Positions 7,626 to 14,983 of a DNA stretch of 20,065 nucleotides are shown in pieces; position 1 is the first letter of the stretch, and each line of letters begins with the position of its first letter. Both the position numbers and the translations under genes were made by a program. The stretch is from Candidatus Cloacimonadota bacterium (lineage in GTDB: Bacteria; Cloacimonadota; Cloacimonadia; Cloacimonadales; TCS61), in assembly GCA_027064945.1 (NCBI GenBank), contig JAMOPB010000043.1, forward strand, positions 1-20,065. Reading direction: 5' to 3'. The notes beneath the pieces were generated by a model, which did not search any database, had not been told where the DNA came from, and saw only the letters and a program-made list of their open reading frames with translations.

Positions 7626-8665
7626 TAATCTTCAATCTTACGTATAAGAACTTCCCGATAATTTTCCAAATCGTCTAAAACTTGACCACAGCCGTTTAAT
7701 ACACAGCGCAAAGCGTTGCTATTGATATGCACGGGAAGATCCACTGCTTCTTGAATACGCTTATCCAATCCTTTTAAGCGTGCTCCACCACCTGTAAGAA
7801 TAATACCGCGTTCGGCAATATCTGCAGCTAATTCAGGTGCTGTTTTTTCAAATAATCTTTTTACAGCATCAACCATTAAACTTATTGTTTCACTAAGTGC
7901 TTCTCGAATTTCTTCCGAGCTGATTTCTATAGTGATCGGATATCCTGAAATAATATCTCGCCCTCGAACTTCCATTTTCATCTCTTTTTCCAATGGATAG
8001 GCAGAGCCGATAGTTGTTTTTATTTTTTCAGCAGTTTGAATACCAATGTACAAGTTGCTTCTCTTACGCAAGTAATTCACAATTGCAGTATCCATTTTAT
8101 CACCACCAATACGAATAGATGTATGCACCACAATATGAGAAAGTGAAATAATAGCGATTTCAGTAGTGCCACCACCAATATCCATTACCAAGTTACCCTG
8201 AGGTTTATCGATAGGTAATTCTGCACCAATAGCTGCTGCAACCGGTTCTGAAATAAGATGAACTTCTCTGGCTCCCGCATGCAAAGCGCTATCTCTAACA
8301 GCACGTTTTTCCACTTCTGTAATACCGGAAGGAACACAAACCAACACACGCGGTTTAATTAAAAAACGCTTCTTTTGAGCCCGCAATATTAAGTTCCTAA
8401 GCATCAATTCCGTTACTTGGAAATCAGCAATCACTCCATCTTTCATAGGTTTTATCACAGTAACTTCTTCCGGGTTTTTTCCTAACATCTTTTTAGCATC
8501 CGACCCGATAGCAATAATCTTCTTCTTACCATGAGTAGCCAAAGCTACAACCGATGGCTCATCTATAACAATACCAAAACCTTTACGATATACTAAAGTG
8601 TTTGCAGTACCTAAATCTATAGCTATTTCATTTGCAAATAGACTACTAAAATATTCTTTTATCAT
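7625..8665 (-). CDS. mreB: Rod shape-determining actin-like protein MreB
   Basis: MreB forms membrane-bound filaments that position the elongation machine. The 346 residues match the usual length. Nucleotide-binding signatures are DLGTANT (17-23, phosphate 1), VPSGI (111-115), LISEPVAAAIG with Glu140 needed for ATP hydrolysis, DIGGGTTE (162-169, phosphate 2) and ILTGGGARLKGL near the C-terminus. GGAGG lies 4 nt before the ATG. It is the first gene of the eight-gene operon that runs down to 1838. A candidate promoter is directly upstream and a terminator ends the preceding gene. Confidence 0.98.
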   Translation of the reverse strand: MIKEYFSSLFANEIAIDLGTANTLVYRKGFGIVIDEPSVVALATHGKKKIIAIGSDAKKMLGKNPEEVTVIKPMKDGVIADFQVTELMLRNLILRAQKKRFLIKPRVLVCVPSGITEVEKRAVRDSALHAGAREVHLISEPVAAAIGAELPIDKPQGNLVMDIGGGTTEIAIISLSHIVVHTSIRIGGDKMDTAIVNYLRKRSNLYIGIQTAEKIKTTIGSAYPLEKEMKMEVRGRDIISGYPITIEISSEEIREALSETISLMVDAVKRLFEKTAPELAADIAERGIILTGGGARLKGLDKRIQEAVDLPVHINSNALRCVLNGCGQVLDDLENYREVLIRKIED

Positions 8666-8695
8666 TGTTCCTCCAGCTTTTCTACAAGTGAAAAA

Positions 8696-8724
8696 CTAAT
8701 TCAGACATCGCTATAAACTGTCAA
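8696..8724 (-). promoter_or_regulatory. Candidate promoter of the mre operon
   Basis: On the minus strand a perfect TTGACA box (8724-8719) is followed after 17 nt by AATTAG (8701-8696), a weak -10. The position fits: it lies downstream of the terminator of the dehydrogenase gene and about 30 nt before the mreB ATG. The -35 is strong and the -10 is poor, so the call is tentative. Confidence 0.4.
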
Positions 8725-8739
8725 GTATAGATTTCAGAT

Positions 8740-8773
8740 AAAAAAAGTAGAGAATCCATTTAAAATCCTCTAC
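8740..8773 (-). terminator. Rho-independent terminator after the Ldh-family gene
   Basis: Read on the minus strand, GTAGAG (8773-8768) pairs with CTCTAC (8752-8747). Two or three further A-T or wobble pairs extend the stem inward. Seven T follow (8746-8740). It separates the dehydrogenase gene from the mre operon. Confidence 0.75.
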
Positions 8774-8831
8774 CTTATAACTTCTTGCTAACTATCGAAT
8801 TAGAACTATCAATTTTTTCAATAGGAATCTT

Positions 8832-9929
8832 CTAAATCTCCAAATCCGTAATATTCAATTCCTTTAGCATGATATCGATATTTTTTTGTAAATTTTCGTT
8901 AATTTTTATTCCTTTCTCTCTTATCTCTTTTTCTTTGTAATATTCTTTTTCTCCAGCCACCCAGATTCTATCTTTATCAGGGCGTTTGGGAGATTGCTGA
9001 AGTCGAGTGAGAATATCTCCTGAGATTCTTTTGAATTCTTCTATTTCGGTAAATTTACTTATATCCATGGCAATAAAAAGATGACCCAATTTATAAGGCA
9101 CTCGTTTCCCGTTTGAATCCCATCCATGTAATTGCTCCATAAAGCTTCCGCTTTGTAAAGCTGCAGAAAGAATTTCCACCATTACAGCCAAGCCATAACC
9201 TTTATGTCCACCTGTAAGTTCTTCCATTCCACCTAAACCCACCATTGAAGCATCACCTGAAATTAAATCTTTTAGAAGTTGTTGAGTATCCGTATAAGGT
9301 TTTCCCTCTTTATCGATTGCCCATCCTTCAGGTGTAGGTTTGTTCGCACGAGCATAAACTTCTACTTTCCCACGTTGAGAAATTGATGTAGCAGCATCAT
9401 AAATAAATGGATAAGGTTTATTTGTGGGAGCACCAAAACAAATAGGATTTGTTCCCAACATAGGAGCCACACCAAAAAGTGGTGCTATGCTTGGTCTGGC
9501 ATTTGTAAAACAAAGTCCCACCATATCCTGATCACAAGCCATCCTTGCATAATAACCGCAAATCCCAAAATGTGTAGAATTTCTAACAGCCACACATCCG
9601 ATGCCGAATTTTTTGGCACGATCAATAGCACTTTGCATTGCTCGATGTGAAATTAGATGACCCATTCCATGGTTTCCATCCCAAACCGCTATTGCATTAA
9701 AATCCTGAATAACATCAATTTTTGTTTCAACAAATTGCACTCCGGCTTTAATGCGATCATAATACATCTTTAATCGTCCAACACCATGAGATTCTATCCC
9801 ACTTAAATCTGATTCTATCAGTACATCAGCACAAATTTTTGCTTCTGATTCCGGTACACCCAGTTCAGTAAAAACTCTTTGCATCAATTCATAGATTTTG
9901 GAAACAGGAACCCTTTTTTCAACAGCCAT
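8832..9929 (-). CDS. Ldh family NAD(P)-dependent oxidoreductase (malate/L-lactate dehydrogenase-like)
   Basis: This belongs to the Ldh_2 (malate/L-sulfolactate/L-lactate dehydrogenase) family, which is unrelated to classical LDH and MDH. The 365 residues carry ESHGVGRL (46-53, with His48 and Arg52), the catalytic region NSTHFG with His120, GTNPICFGAP (159-168), DAATSISQRGKVE (178-190) and GGHKGYGLA (240-248). Substrates in this family include malate, lactate, sulfolactate, ureidoglycolate and 2,3-diketogulonate, and the sequence does not let me choose. The ATG has AGGAG about 8 nt upstream. A gap of 66 bp separates it from recG, so read-through from recG or a promoter of its own is possible. 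A terminator follows at 8773-8740. Confidence 0.9.
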   Translation of the reverse strand: MAVEKRVPVSKIYELMQRVFTELGVPESEAKICADVLIESDLSGIESHGVGRLKMYYDRIKAGVQFVETKIDVIQDFNAIAVWDGNHGMGHLISHRAMQSAIDRAKKFGIGCVAVRNSTHFGICGYYARMACDQDMVGLCFTNARPSIAPLFGVAPMLGTNPICFGAPTNKPYPFIYDAATSISQRGKVEVYARANKPTPEGWAIDKEGKPYTDTQQLLKDLISGDASMVGLGGMEELTGGHKGYGLAVMVEILSAALQSGSFMEQLHGWDSNGKRVPYKLGHLFIAMDISKFTEIEEFKRISGDILTRLQQSPKRPDKDRIWVAGEKEYYKEKEIREKGIKINENLQKNIDIMLKELNITDLEI

Positions 9930-9995
9930 TGATCATCTCCTTTGTTTTTGTGTTTAAAAAAAAATAAATTTGCTTCTTATAAAATGCTCTATTTC

Positions 9996-12074
9996 TTAAT
10001 ATTCAAATAACTTTTCGCGCCATTTATATTGTTGTGCATATCTTTTATATAAAATCTTATTTTCGGGAAGAGAAAAATCTCTATCTTTTTGAACAATCTC
10101 AAAAGCTAAAATCCTTGCTTGCTTCAATAAACCTTGATCTCGAACAATATTTGCATGTTTAAAATTAGGCATTCCCGATTGTGCTGTTCCAAAAAAATCT
10201 CCAGGTCCTCGAATTTCCAAATCTTTCTCTGCTATTGCAAACCCGTCATTAGTAGCTTGCATTGTGGAAAGCCTTTCTCTTCCTTCGGAACTAATTGGTT
10301 GATATCCAATAAGATAACAATAAGATTTTTCACTGCCTCGACCTACTCTACCTCGCAATTGATGTAATTGGCTCAAACCAAATCTTTCCGCATGCTCGAT
10401 CATCATCACAGTGGCATTGGGAACATCTATTCCTACTTCGATCACAGTTGTTGAAACTAATATTTTCGTATCTCCATCTTTAAAACGTTGCATAATTTTA
10501 TCTTTTTCTGCTGTTTTCATCTTCCCATGTAACAATTCAGATTTAAATTGCGGGAAAATTTCTGTCGAGATTTTTTTATACAAAGTCTCAGCATCTAACA
10601 AATCAATTTTTTCTGATTCTTCTATCAAAGGACAAACAATGTAAACTTGTCTTCCAGCCTCTAGTTGCCTTTGAATGGCAGCATATATTTCCGGTTTCTT
10701 TTTGGAACTTTTCCAAATGGTTTGAATAGGTTTTCTGCCCGGAGGCAATTCATCTATCACACTTACATCCAGATCTCCATAAACTGTCATTGCCAACGAG
10801 CGTGGAATAGGAGTAGCAGAAAGATATAAAAGATCAGGATGAGAATTACCTGCCAAGCGTGCACGTTGTTCCACCCCGAATCTGTGTTGTTCATCGATTG
10901 CTACAATCCCCAATTTTGCAAACTCAATATCTTTTTGAATTAATGCGTGAGTACCGATTACAATATCTATTTCACCACTTTTTATTTGCTCTTTCACAGC
11001 TTTTTTACCTTTGTAAACCCCACCTTTCAATAGCGCTATTTTCAGTTCCGGTTGATTGGATAAGAAGCTCTTTATTCCTAAGAAATGTTGTTCTGCCAAA
11101 AGTTCGGTGGGAGCCATTAAAGCTGCTTGAAAGCCATTTTCTACAGCTAATAAAAGTGCAAATAAAGTTACAATTGTTTTACCTGAACCAACATCACCTT
11201 GCAAAAGTCTATTCATCTGGCCGGTACTATTCATATCTTGCACAATCTCTTTGATAACACGCTTTTGAGCCTTTGTCATTTGGAAAGGAAGAGATTCTTT
11301 TAAACGTGTTGTGTATGTTCTTTTTAATTGGAATTGAAAACCTGATTTCGTCTGCTGGTGCTTCTTCTTCACGCGAGCTAACATCAACTGAGTATAGAAC
11401 AGTTCTTCAAAAGCAAAGCGAAATTTATATTTTGGAACATCATCGGGATTTATACTAAAGTGGATTTTTTGCAGAGCAATTTTACGTGGAGCAAAATTAT
11501 ATTTTTCCAAGATATAATCAGGCAGAGTTTCTTCGATAGCATCATGATATTTTGCAAAAGCGTTATAAATCATCGTACGCATCTGCTTCATAGTAATTTT
11601 ATCAGTAAGAGGATAAATAGGTAAAACTGATCGATTATGCCAAAAATCTTCAGTATCAGATGTTTCATCTAAAACTTCAATTTCAGGATGAACCAGTTGC
11701 AGTTCTCCATAAAATTCTTTTACAATCCCACTTACCCAAAGATTTTTCCCTTCCGAAATTATATTTTCCAAATATTTAAAATTCCTAAACCAAGTGCAAA
11801 GCAGATAATCTTCACCATCTGAAATATAAACATTTAATTGATTTTTACCTCTACTCAGCACACGTTTATCAATTGCACTTATTTTCCCTACAACAGCACA
11901 ATGCTTTCCTACCTCAAGCTCGGAAATTTTGTGACTGGATTTTCTATTTATATAGCCTCTGGGGAAATATTCCAATAAATCACCAATGCAATAAATTCCT
12001 AATTTATTCAGTAATTTAGCTCGAAAATCTCCCACACCTTTTAAATATTTAATTTCATTATCTAACTTGCTCAT
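9996..12074 (-). CDS. recG: ATP-dependent DNA helicase RecG
   Basis: RecG remodels stalled replication forks and branched DNA intermediates. At 692 residues it is full length. The N-terminal wedge region includes an OB-fold (about 50-135). The helicase core has Walker A GDVGSGKT (293-300), DEQHRFG (394-400, motif II), SATPIPRSLA (419-428, motif III), then STTVIEVGIDVPNA and QLRGRVGRG (motifs V and VI). The C-terminal region with GPGDFFGTAQSG is typical of RecG. It starts 9 nt after the NicO gene with only a weak AGG upstream, so translation may be coupled. Its operon partners are metal-transport proteins with no obvious functional tie. Confidence 0.97.
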   Translation of the reverse strand: MSKLDNEIKYLKGVGDFRAKLLNKLGIYCIGDLLEYFPRGYINRKSSHKISELEVGKHCAVVGKISAIDKRVLSRGKNQLNVYISDGEDYLLCTWFRNFKYLENIISEGKNLWVSGIVKEFYGELQLVHPEIEVLDETSDTEDFWHNRSVLPIYPLTDKITMKQMRTMIYNAFAKYHDAIEETLPDYILEKYNFAPRKIALQKIHFSINPDDVPKYKFRFAFEELFYTQLMLARVKKKHQQTKSGFQFQLKRTYTTRLKESLPFQMTKAQKRVIKEIVQDMNSTGQMNRLLQGDVGSGKTIVTLFALLLAVENGFQAALMAPTELLAEQHFLGIKSFLSNQPELKIALLKGGVYKGKKAVKEQIKSGEIDIVIGTHALIQKDIEFAKLGIVAIDEQHRFGVEQRARLAGNSHPDLLYLSATPIPRSLAMTVYGDLDVSVIDELPPGRKPIQTIWKSSKKKPEIYAAIQRQLEAGRQVYIVCPLIEESEKIDLLDAETLYKKISTEIFPQFKSELLHGKMKTAEKDKIMQRFKDGDTKILVSTTVIEVGIDVPNATVMMIEHAERFGLSQLHQLRGRVGRGSEKSYCYLIGYQPISSEGRERLSTMQATNDGFAIAEKDLEIRGPGDFFGTAQSGMPNFKHANIVRDQGLLKQARILAFEIVQKDRDFSLPENKILYKRYAQQYKWREKLFEY

Positions 12075-12083
12075 AGAACCTGA

Positions 12084-12944
12084 TTATATTTTGGATAACG
12101 CCATAAATACTCCAATTGAAATAATTATTAAAGAACCGGAAATGGATAATATCTTCCCCATTACCAAGCTTAATGTGCTACGTTTACGAGTCATAAATTC
12201 TGTAACTGCTCTTGTTTTTATTACAAGAATTCCAATCAATGAAATTGTTACAGCCATTCCCAAAGATAGTGCAAGTACGCAACTAATTCCAACCCAAAGC
12301 AGATCTAAATAGATGCTGAATAGAATAATTGTGAGCGAAACAGGACATGGAACCATTCCCGAAAATACTCCCAATAAAAGCTCATTCTTCTCTTTTGAAT
12401 TGTGGTTATGTTCAAATTTCTTTGGAAATATTGATCTAAGAAGATAAAAAACACCTAAAACAGCTATCAAAATTCCACTGAAAATTGTTATATACATTTG
12501 GAAATCATCTTTATACATTTTTGCCGATTTGAAAAATATCCCAACCAATAATCCAAGAATAGCAGCCGATCCGCTGTGAGTTATTGAAATTATAGAACCT
12601 ATCTTCAGGCTGGAAAATACAGACGCTTTTTCTTTTAGAAAATATGCACCTACCAACATTTTACCATGACCGGGACCTATCGCGTGAACTACTCCATATA
12701 AAAATGAAACCCCTATCAAAATTAGGAAAATTTTATAATCAAATTCTTGCTTCAATTTGCGTAATGAACTGCTTACAGAGCGATTTAGATTCTTCTGGAT
12801 ATCTACAATTTTAAGCCATAAACTGTTTTTGGAAAGTTTACTTTCTGTAACTTTTGTTTTATCGGTTTTAGACGTAAATGGATTTTGAGCAAATAGAATA
12901 GCGACGATGCTTAAAATAATAATAATGCTAATAATTTTTTTCAT
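12084..12944 (-). CDS. NicO-family nickel/cobalt transporter-like membrane protein
   Basis: The 286 residues contain an N-terminal hydrophobic segment (signal or anchor, about 3-19), a charged linker (20-70) and about six membrane segments. The family motif HAIGPGHGK (87-95) is intact. Further conserved features are THSGSA (122-127), MVPCPVS (197-203) and ALSLGMA (225-231). A His-containing loop, KKFEHNHNSKEK (175-186), is a likely metal-facing segment, shorter than the His-rich loop of RcnA. NicO proteins move Ni2+ or Co2+, usually outward. The start overlaps the DUF1007 stop by 4 nt (ATGA), so the two are co-translated. The actual metal cannot be read from the sequence. Confidence 0.88.
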   Translation of the reverse strand: MKKIISIIIILSIVAILFAQNPFTSKTDKTKVTESKLSKNSLWLKIVDIQKNLNRSVSSSLRKLKQEFDYKIFLILIGVSFLYGVVHAIGPGHGKMLVGAYFLKEKASVFSSLKIGSIISITHSGSAAILGLLVGIFFKSAKMYKDDFQMYITIFSGILIAVLGVFYLLRSIFPKKFEHNHNSKEKNELLLGVFSGMVPCPVSLTIILFSIYLDLLWVGISCVLALSLGMAVTISLIGILVIKTRAVTEFMTRKRSTLSLVMGKILSISGSLIIISIGVFMALSKI

Positions 12945-13501
12945 TTATTCACCTTTTGAAAAGATATTTGATATGTTACACGATCTTGCATAATCATTTC
13001 TGTTTTGATATTTCCCGGAGCTATCAGTTTAACGCCATCTTTTTTGGGCGTTACAGCACAATAATAACTAGGATCATTAAATAGGAATTTTATCATCTTA
13101 ACTTCTGATTCCGCTTGTACTTTCCAAGGAAGATAAAAACTATAAATTAACATACCGTCTTTGATACTAGCTTTGAAATCTTTTACTTCTTTCACTTGAT
13201 AACGTTCAAATCCTTCCCAAAATTCGGCAAAACATCCTGTATTTGCTAAATATGAAAAAGCATTTTGATAGATTTTATTTTGTTCTTCATCATCTACTAT
13301 TTCATCACCATTTGTGTTTTCATCTATAACCTGCCAACTAAACATCTCATCAAATGTCCACTCAGTTTGAATACCCTGCAAACCTGTTTCATCAAAAATT
13401 AATTCAGCAGTATATTCTACAAACATATGCGGATGTGCCATTATCGATATTGGAATTATCAACAGCAGAATTATTAATAATTTATTGTTCTTTATATTCA
13501 T
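12941..13501 (-). CDS. DUF1007 family periplasmic protein, partner of NicO
   Basis: The 186 residues begin with a signal peptide (about 1-22, ending SIMA) whose cleavage would expose the mature N-terminus HPHMF, a conserved, potentially metal-binding start in this family. WTFDEMFS follows, another hallmark. DENTNGDEIVDDEE resembles a calcium-binding EF-hand or dockerin loop. The rest is beta-rich. DUF1007 genes are often found beside or fused to NicO genes, as here (4-nt overlap). Together they probably form a metal-sensing or metal-delivering exporter, but the biochemical role is unproven. I see no good Shine-Dalgarno sequence before the ATG, so the gene may start at or near the transcription start. 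Confidence 0.85.
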   Translation of the reverse strand: MNIKNNKLLIILLLIIPISIMAHPHMFVEYTAELIFDETGLQGIQTEWTFDEMFSWQVIDENTNGDEIVDDEEQNKIYQNAFSYLANTGCFAEFWEGFERYQVKEVKDFKASIKDGMLIYSFYLPWKVQAESEVKMIKFLFNDPSYYCAVTPKKDGVKLIAPGNIKTEMIMQDRVTYQISFQKVNK

Positions 13502-13551
13502 AGCTTTAATTTTTCTAATTATCTATTCTCGGCAACTTTTTTTTTATACGA

Positions 13552-13571
13552 GGTTCAAAAGAATGAAAGAG
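13552..13571 (+). repeat. 20-bp end fragment of the 177-bp repeat
   Basis: These 20 bp (GGTTCAAAAGAATGAAAGAG) equal the last 20 bp of the right 177-bp copy (13911-13930). The fragment follows at the same relative position after double-palindrome copy 3 as the full block does after copy 4. It therefore marks a second, truncated repeat unit. It lies about 50 bp upstream of the DUF1007 start. Confidence 0.7.
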
Positions 13572-13673
13572 ACGCTAAAATGGATTATGGATAATGAATA
13601 ATGGATAATGTAGAATGTGAGAAGTGAAAGGTGAAATGGGAGAAGGAAGAAGGGAGAAAGTAGTAAGCAGAAA

Positions 13674-13724
13674 GTAGAACAAGCTGCCAGCTTGTTTCTT
13701 CCGCAACTTAGCAAGTTGAGCTAC
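13674..13724 (-). repeat. Double-palindrome repeat element, copy 3 (inverted)
   Basis: GTAG (13674-13677) and CTAC (13721-13724) enclose the perfect palindrome at 13679-13695 and a slightly damaged one at 13703-13719 (mismatches at two bases). The spacer is 7 nt, not 8. Orientation is opposite to copies 1 and 2. A purine-rich linker at about 13580-13673 mirrors the C/T-rich linker beside copy 2. Confidence 0.82.
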
Positions 13725-13753
13725 AATTGAAATATAACATTATCCGCATTTTA

Positions 13754-13930
13754 AACCAACTTCATGAAAACAGCGTTAAGAAATATCAAGATTGAACGTT
13801 AAGAAATTTGATACTGTTTGAACGAAGTGAGTTTATTAAATTTTAGTGAAAGCGTAGATATTTTAGCTGTTTTTATGCGTTGGGAGCTTTTCTTGTTTCG
13901 TTCTTTTGGCGGTTCAAAAGAATGAAAGAG
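13754..13930 (-). repeat. 177-bp long repeat, right copy (inverted relative to 287-463)
   Basis: This is identical over all 177 positions to the reverse complement of 287-463. Linker sequence continues the similarity on both sides, but imperfectly, so the exact identity ends sharply at both borders. It contains the 11-mer CGTTAAGAAAT at 13774-13784 and again at 13797-13807. A short plus-strand open frame without ribosome binding site runs from about 13818 to 13925. It lies between double-palindrome copies 3 and 4. Confidence 0.9.
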
Positions 13931-14008
13931 GTACTAAAGTAAAAAGGATAAAGAATAATGTATAATGTGAAAAGTGAAGCATAACGAGTAAAAAGTGATA
14001 ATTAAAAA

Positions 14009-14059
14009 GCAGGACAAGCTGCCAGCTTGTTTCTTCCGCAACTTGGCAAGTTGCGCTAC
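14009..14059 (-). repeat. Double-palindrome repeat element, copy 4 (inverted)
   Basis: Two perfect 17-nt palindromes occur at 14014-14030 and 14038-14054, separated by the 7-nt spacer TTCTTCC. CTAC (14056-14059) is present, but the other outer half reads GCAG (14009-14012), so one outer base pair is lost. The distance from copy 3 is 335 bp, which is the length of one composite repeat unit. Confidence 0.85.
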
Positions 14060-14089
14060 AATTAAAAATATAGTACTTACCGGATTTTT

Positions 14090-14112
14090 AACCAACTTCA
14101 TGAAAATAGCGT
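14090..14112 (+). repeat. 23-bp start fragment of the 177-bp repeat
   Basis: AACCAACTTCATGAAAATAG and the next three bases match the first 23 bp of the right copy (13754 onward) with one mismatch (C to T). It stands at the same distance after copy 4 as the full block does after copy 3. It is the truncated beginning of another unit. Confidence 0.65.
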
Positions 14113-14174
14113 GAAAGCTAAAGAATGTTAAATTTTGAATTTTGAATTTTGAATTGGTAACCTTTTTCATCAAT

Positions 14175-14199
14175 ATCCGTATTTATCTGTGCAATTCGT
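14175..14199 (+). repeat. Short tandem array of ATCCGT-like words
   Basis: ATCCGT (14175-14180), ATCTGT (14185-14190) and ATTCGT (14194-14199) follow each other at a 9-10 nt period, ending in GTGGAC. From memory, this type of sequence is a common intergenic repeat in some bacterial lineages; that is unverified. It is preceded by a TTTGAATTTTGAATTTTGAA run (about 14134-14153). The remainder of 14113-14250 shows nothing coding. Confidence 0.35.
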
Positions 14200-14251
14200 G
14201 GACAAAGAGATGCCACTTTCTTCATCCTTGGGTAAAATATTTGTTGTGATT

Positions 14252-14279
14252 AAAAAATTGAGCCCCGATATTGGGGCTC
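14252..14279 (-). terminator. Rho-independent terminator of the 121-aa gene
   Basis: GAGCCCC (14260-14266) and GGGGCTC (14273-14279) form a 7-bp GC-rich stem with a 6-nt loop. On the minus strand it is followed after two A by six T (14257-14252). It lies 40 nt after the stop of the gene at 14319-14684 and isolates that gene from the repeat region. Confidence 0.88.
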
Positions 14280-14318
14280 CTGTATTTTTTAAAAGTTTGT
14301 TAAATAAATTATAAAGAT

Positions 14319-14684
14319 TTATTTTCTGATCTTCTTATTGGTTTTTTCTAAATGCTTATTGTGATGCAGATATTTATGATAGGAAGTTTCTGCAAATTTC
14401 TTCAGTAAATCAGGTAGATCCGAGTTATCCCACAACTTATGAAACCTATCATCTTGTAGAAGATTATCATTAATTTTAAAATAGTTTTCTTCGTTTGGAG
14501 CAAAAATCGCACAATTATTTTCTAATTCCAAATCCGTTTCAGAGAAAACTTTTTTAAATAGTTTACAAACTACAAACGAGAAATGATTCGCAACATCAAT
14601 TGGGCCTTCAGAATTGTTAATATTGTTCCGAAATTCTTTAACTAACTCTTTTTCCAAATGGCTAAAGGATAGTTGTTTTTCCAT
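14319..14684 (-). CDS. Hypothetical protein, 121 aa, unrecognised family
   Basis: I do not recognise this protein. The start is well supported by AGGAGG 5 nt before the ATG, and a strong terminator follows, so it is a genuine single-gene unit. It is soluble, with no signal peptide or membrane segment. It is rich in charged residues, with an N-terminal amphipathic helix (HLEKELVKEFRNN) and a mixed middle part with two Cys. The basic, His-containing tail ends KYLHHNKHLEKTNKKIRK (after YH). Phrases such as NCAIFAPNEENYFKIND could form the beta part of a small sensor-like (GAF-like) domain, but this is only an impression. It is transcribed divergently from the GGDEF gene, so shared regulation is possible. 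Confidence 0.75.
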   Translation of the reverse strand: MEKQLSFSHLEKELVKEFRNNINNSEGPIDVANHFSFVVCKLFKKVFSETDLELENNCAIFAPNEENYFKINDNLLQDDRFHKLWDNSDLPDLLKKFAETSYHKYLHHNKHLEKTNKKIRK

Positions 14685-14983
14685 AAATTCCTCCTAAAGA
14701 ATAGTAATCTTTCACAAATTTCCACATTATTTTATCATCTTTGATAAGTATTTATTAATAAGAACATTCCTAAAAACCTCATAATTAACTTTTATAGTCA
14801 AGCATAAGTTTTCTTTTTTAAACAAATATATTACCTAATTAATTCGCAATTCATATTATCCAATAATCGATCTTTTCCCATAGATTTTTTTTACTTACTT
14901 CAAAAGAGATTAAAAAAGTTGCGTGAAATATCCTCATTCTTATTTTTCGTAATATCAAAATATTTTCCGGAGAATTTTATTGT
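14685..14983. other. Divergent intergenic region with one short inverted repeat
   Basis: These 299 bp lie between the divergent 121-aa and GGDEF genes. I see a 6-bp inverted repeat TTATCA-TCTT-TGATAA (14732-14747), which could be an operator or a small hairpin about 50 nt upstream of the 121-aa gene. No convincing -35/-10 pair could be chosen in this AT-rich stretch. There is no open frame of note and no copy of the repeats found on its left. Confidence 0.35.

Noticed and set aside
10859..11254. 131-codon plus-strand open frame
   Set aside because: It lies entirely opposite recG helicase motifs on the other strand. The recG frame is conserved across its whole length, so this is a shadow.
13934..14173. 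79-codon open frame on the minus strand in the right repeat region
   Set aside because: It covers copy 4, repeat fragments and AT-rich filler, with the same low-complexity composition. It is explained by repeats.
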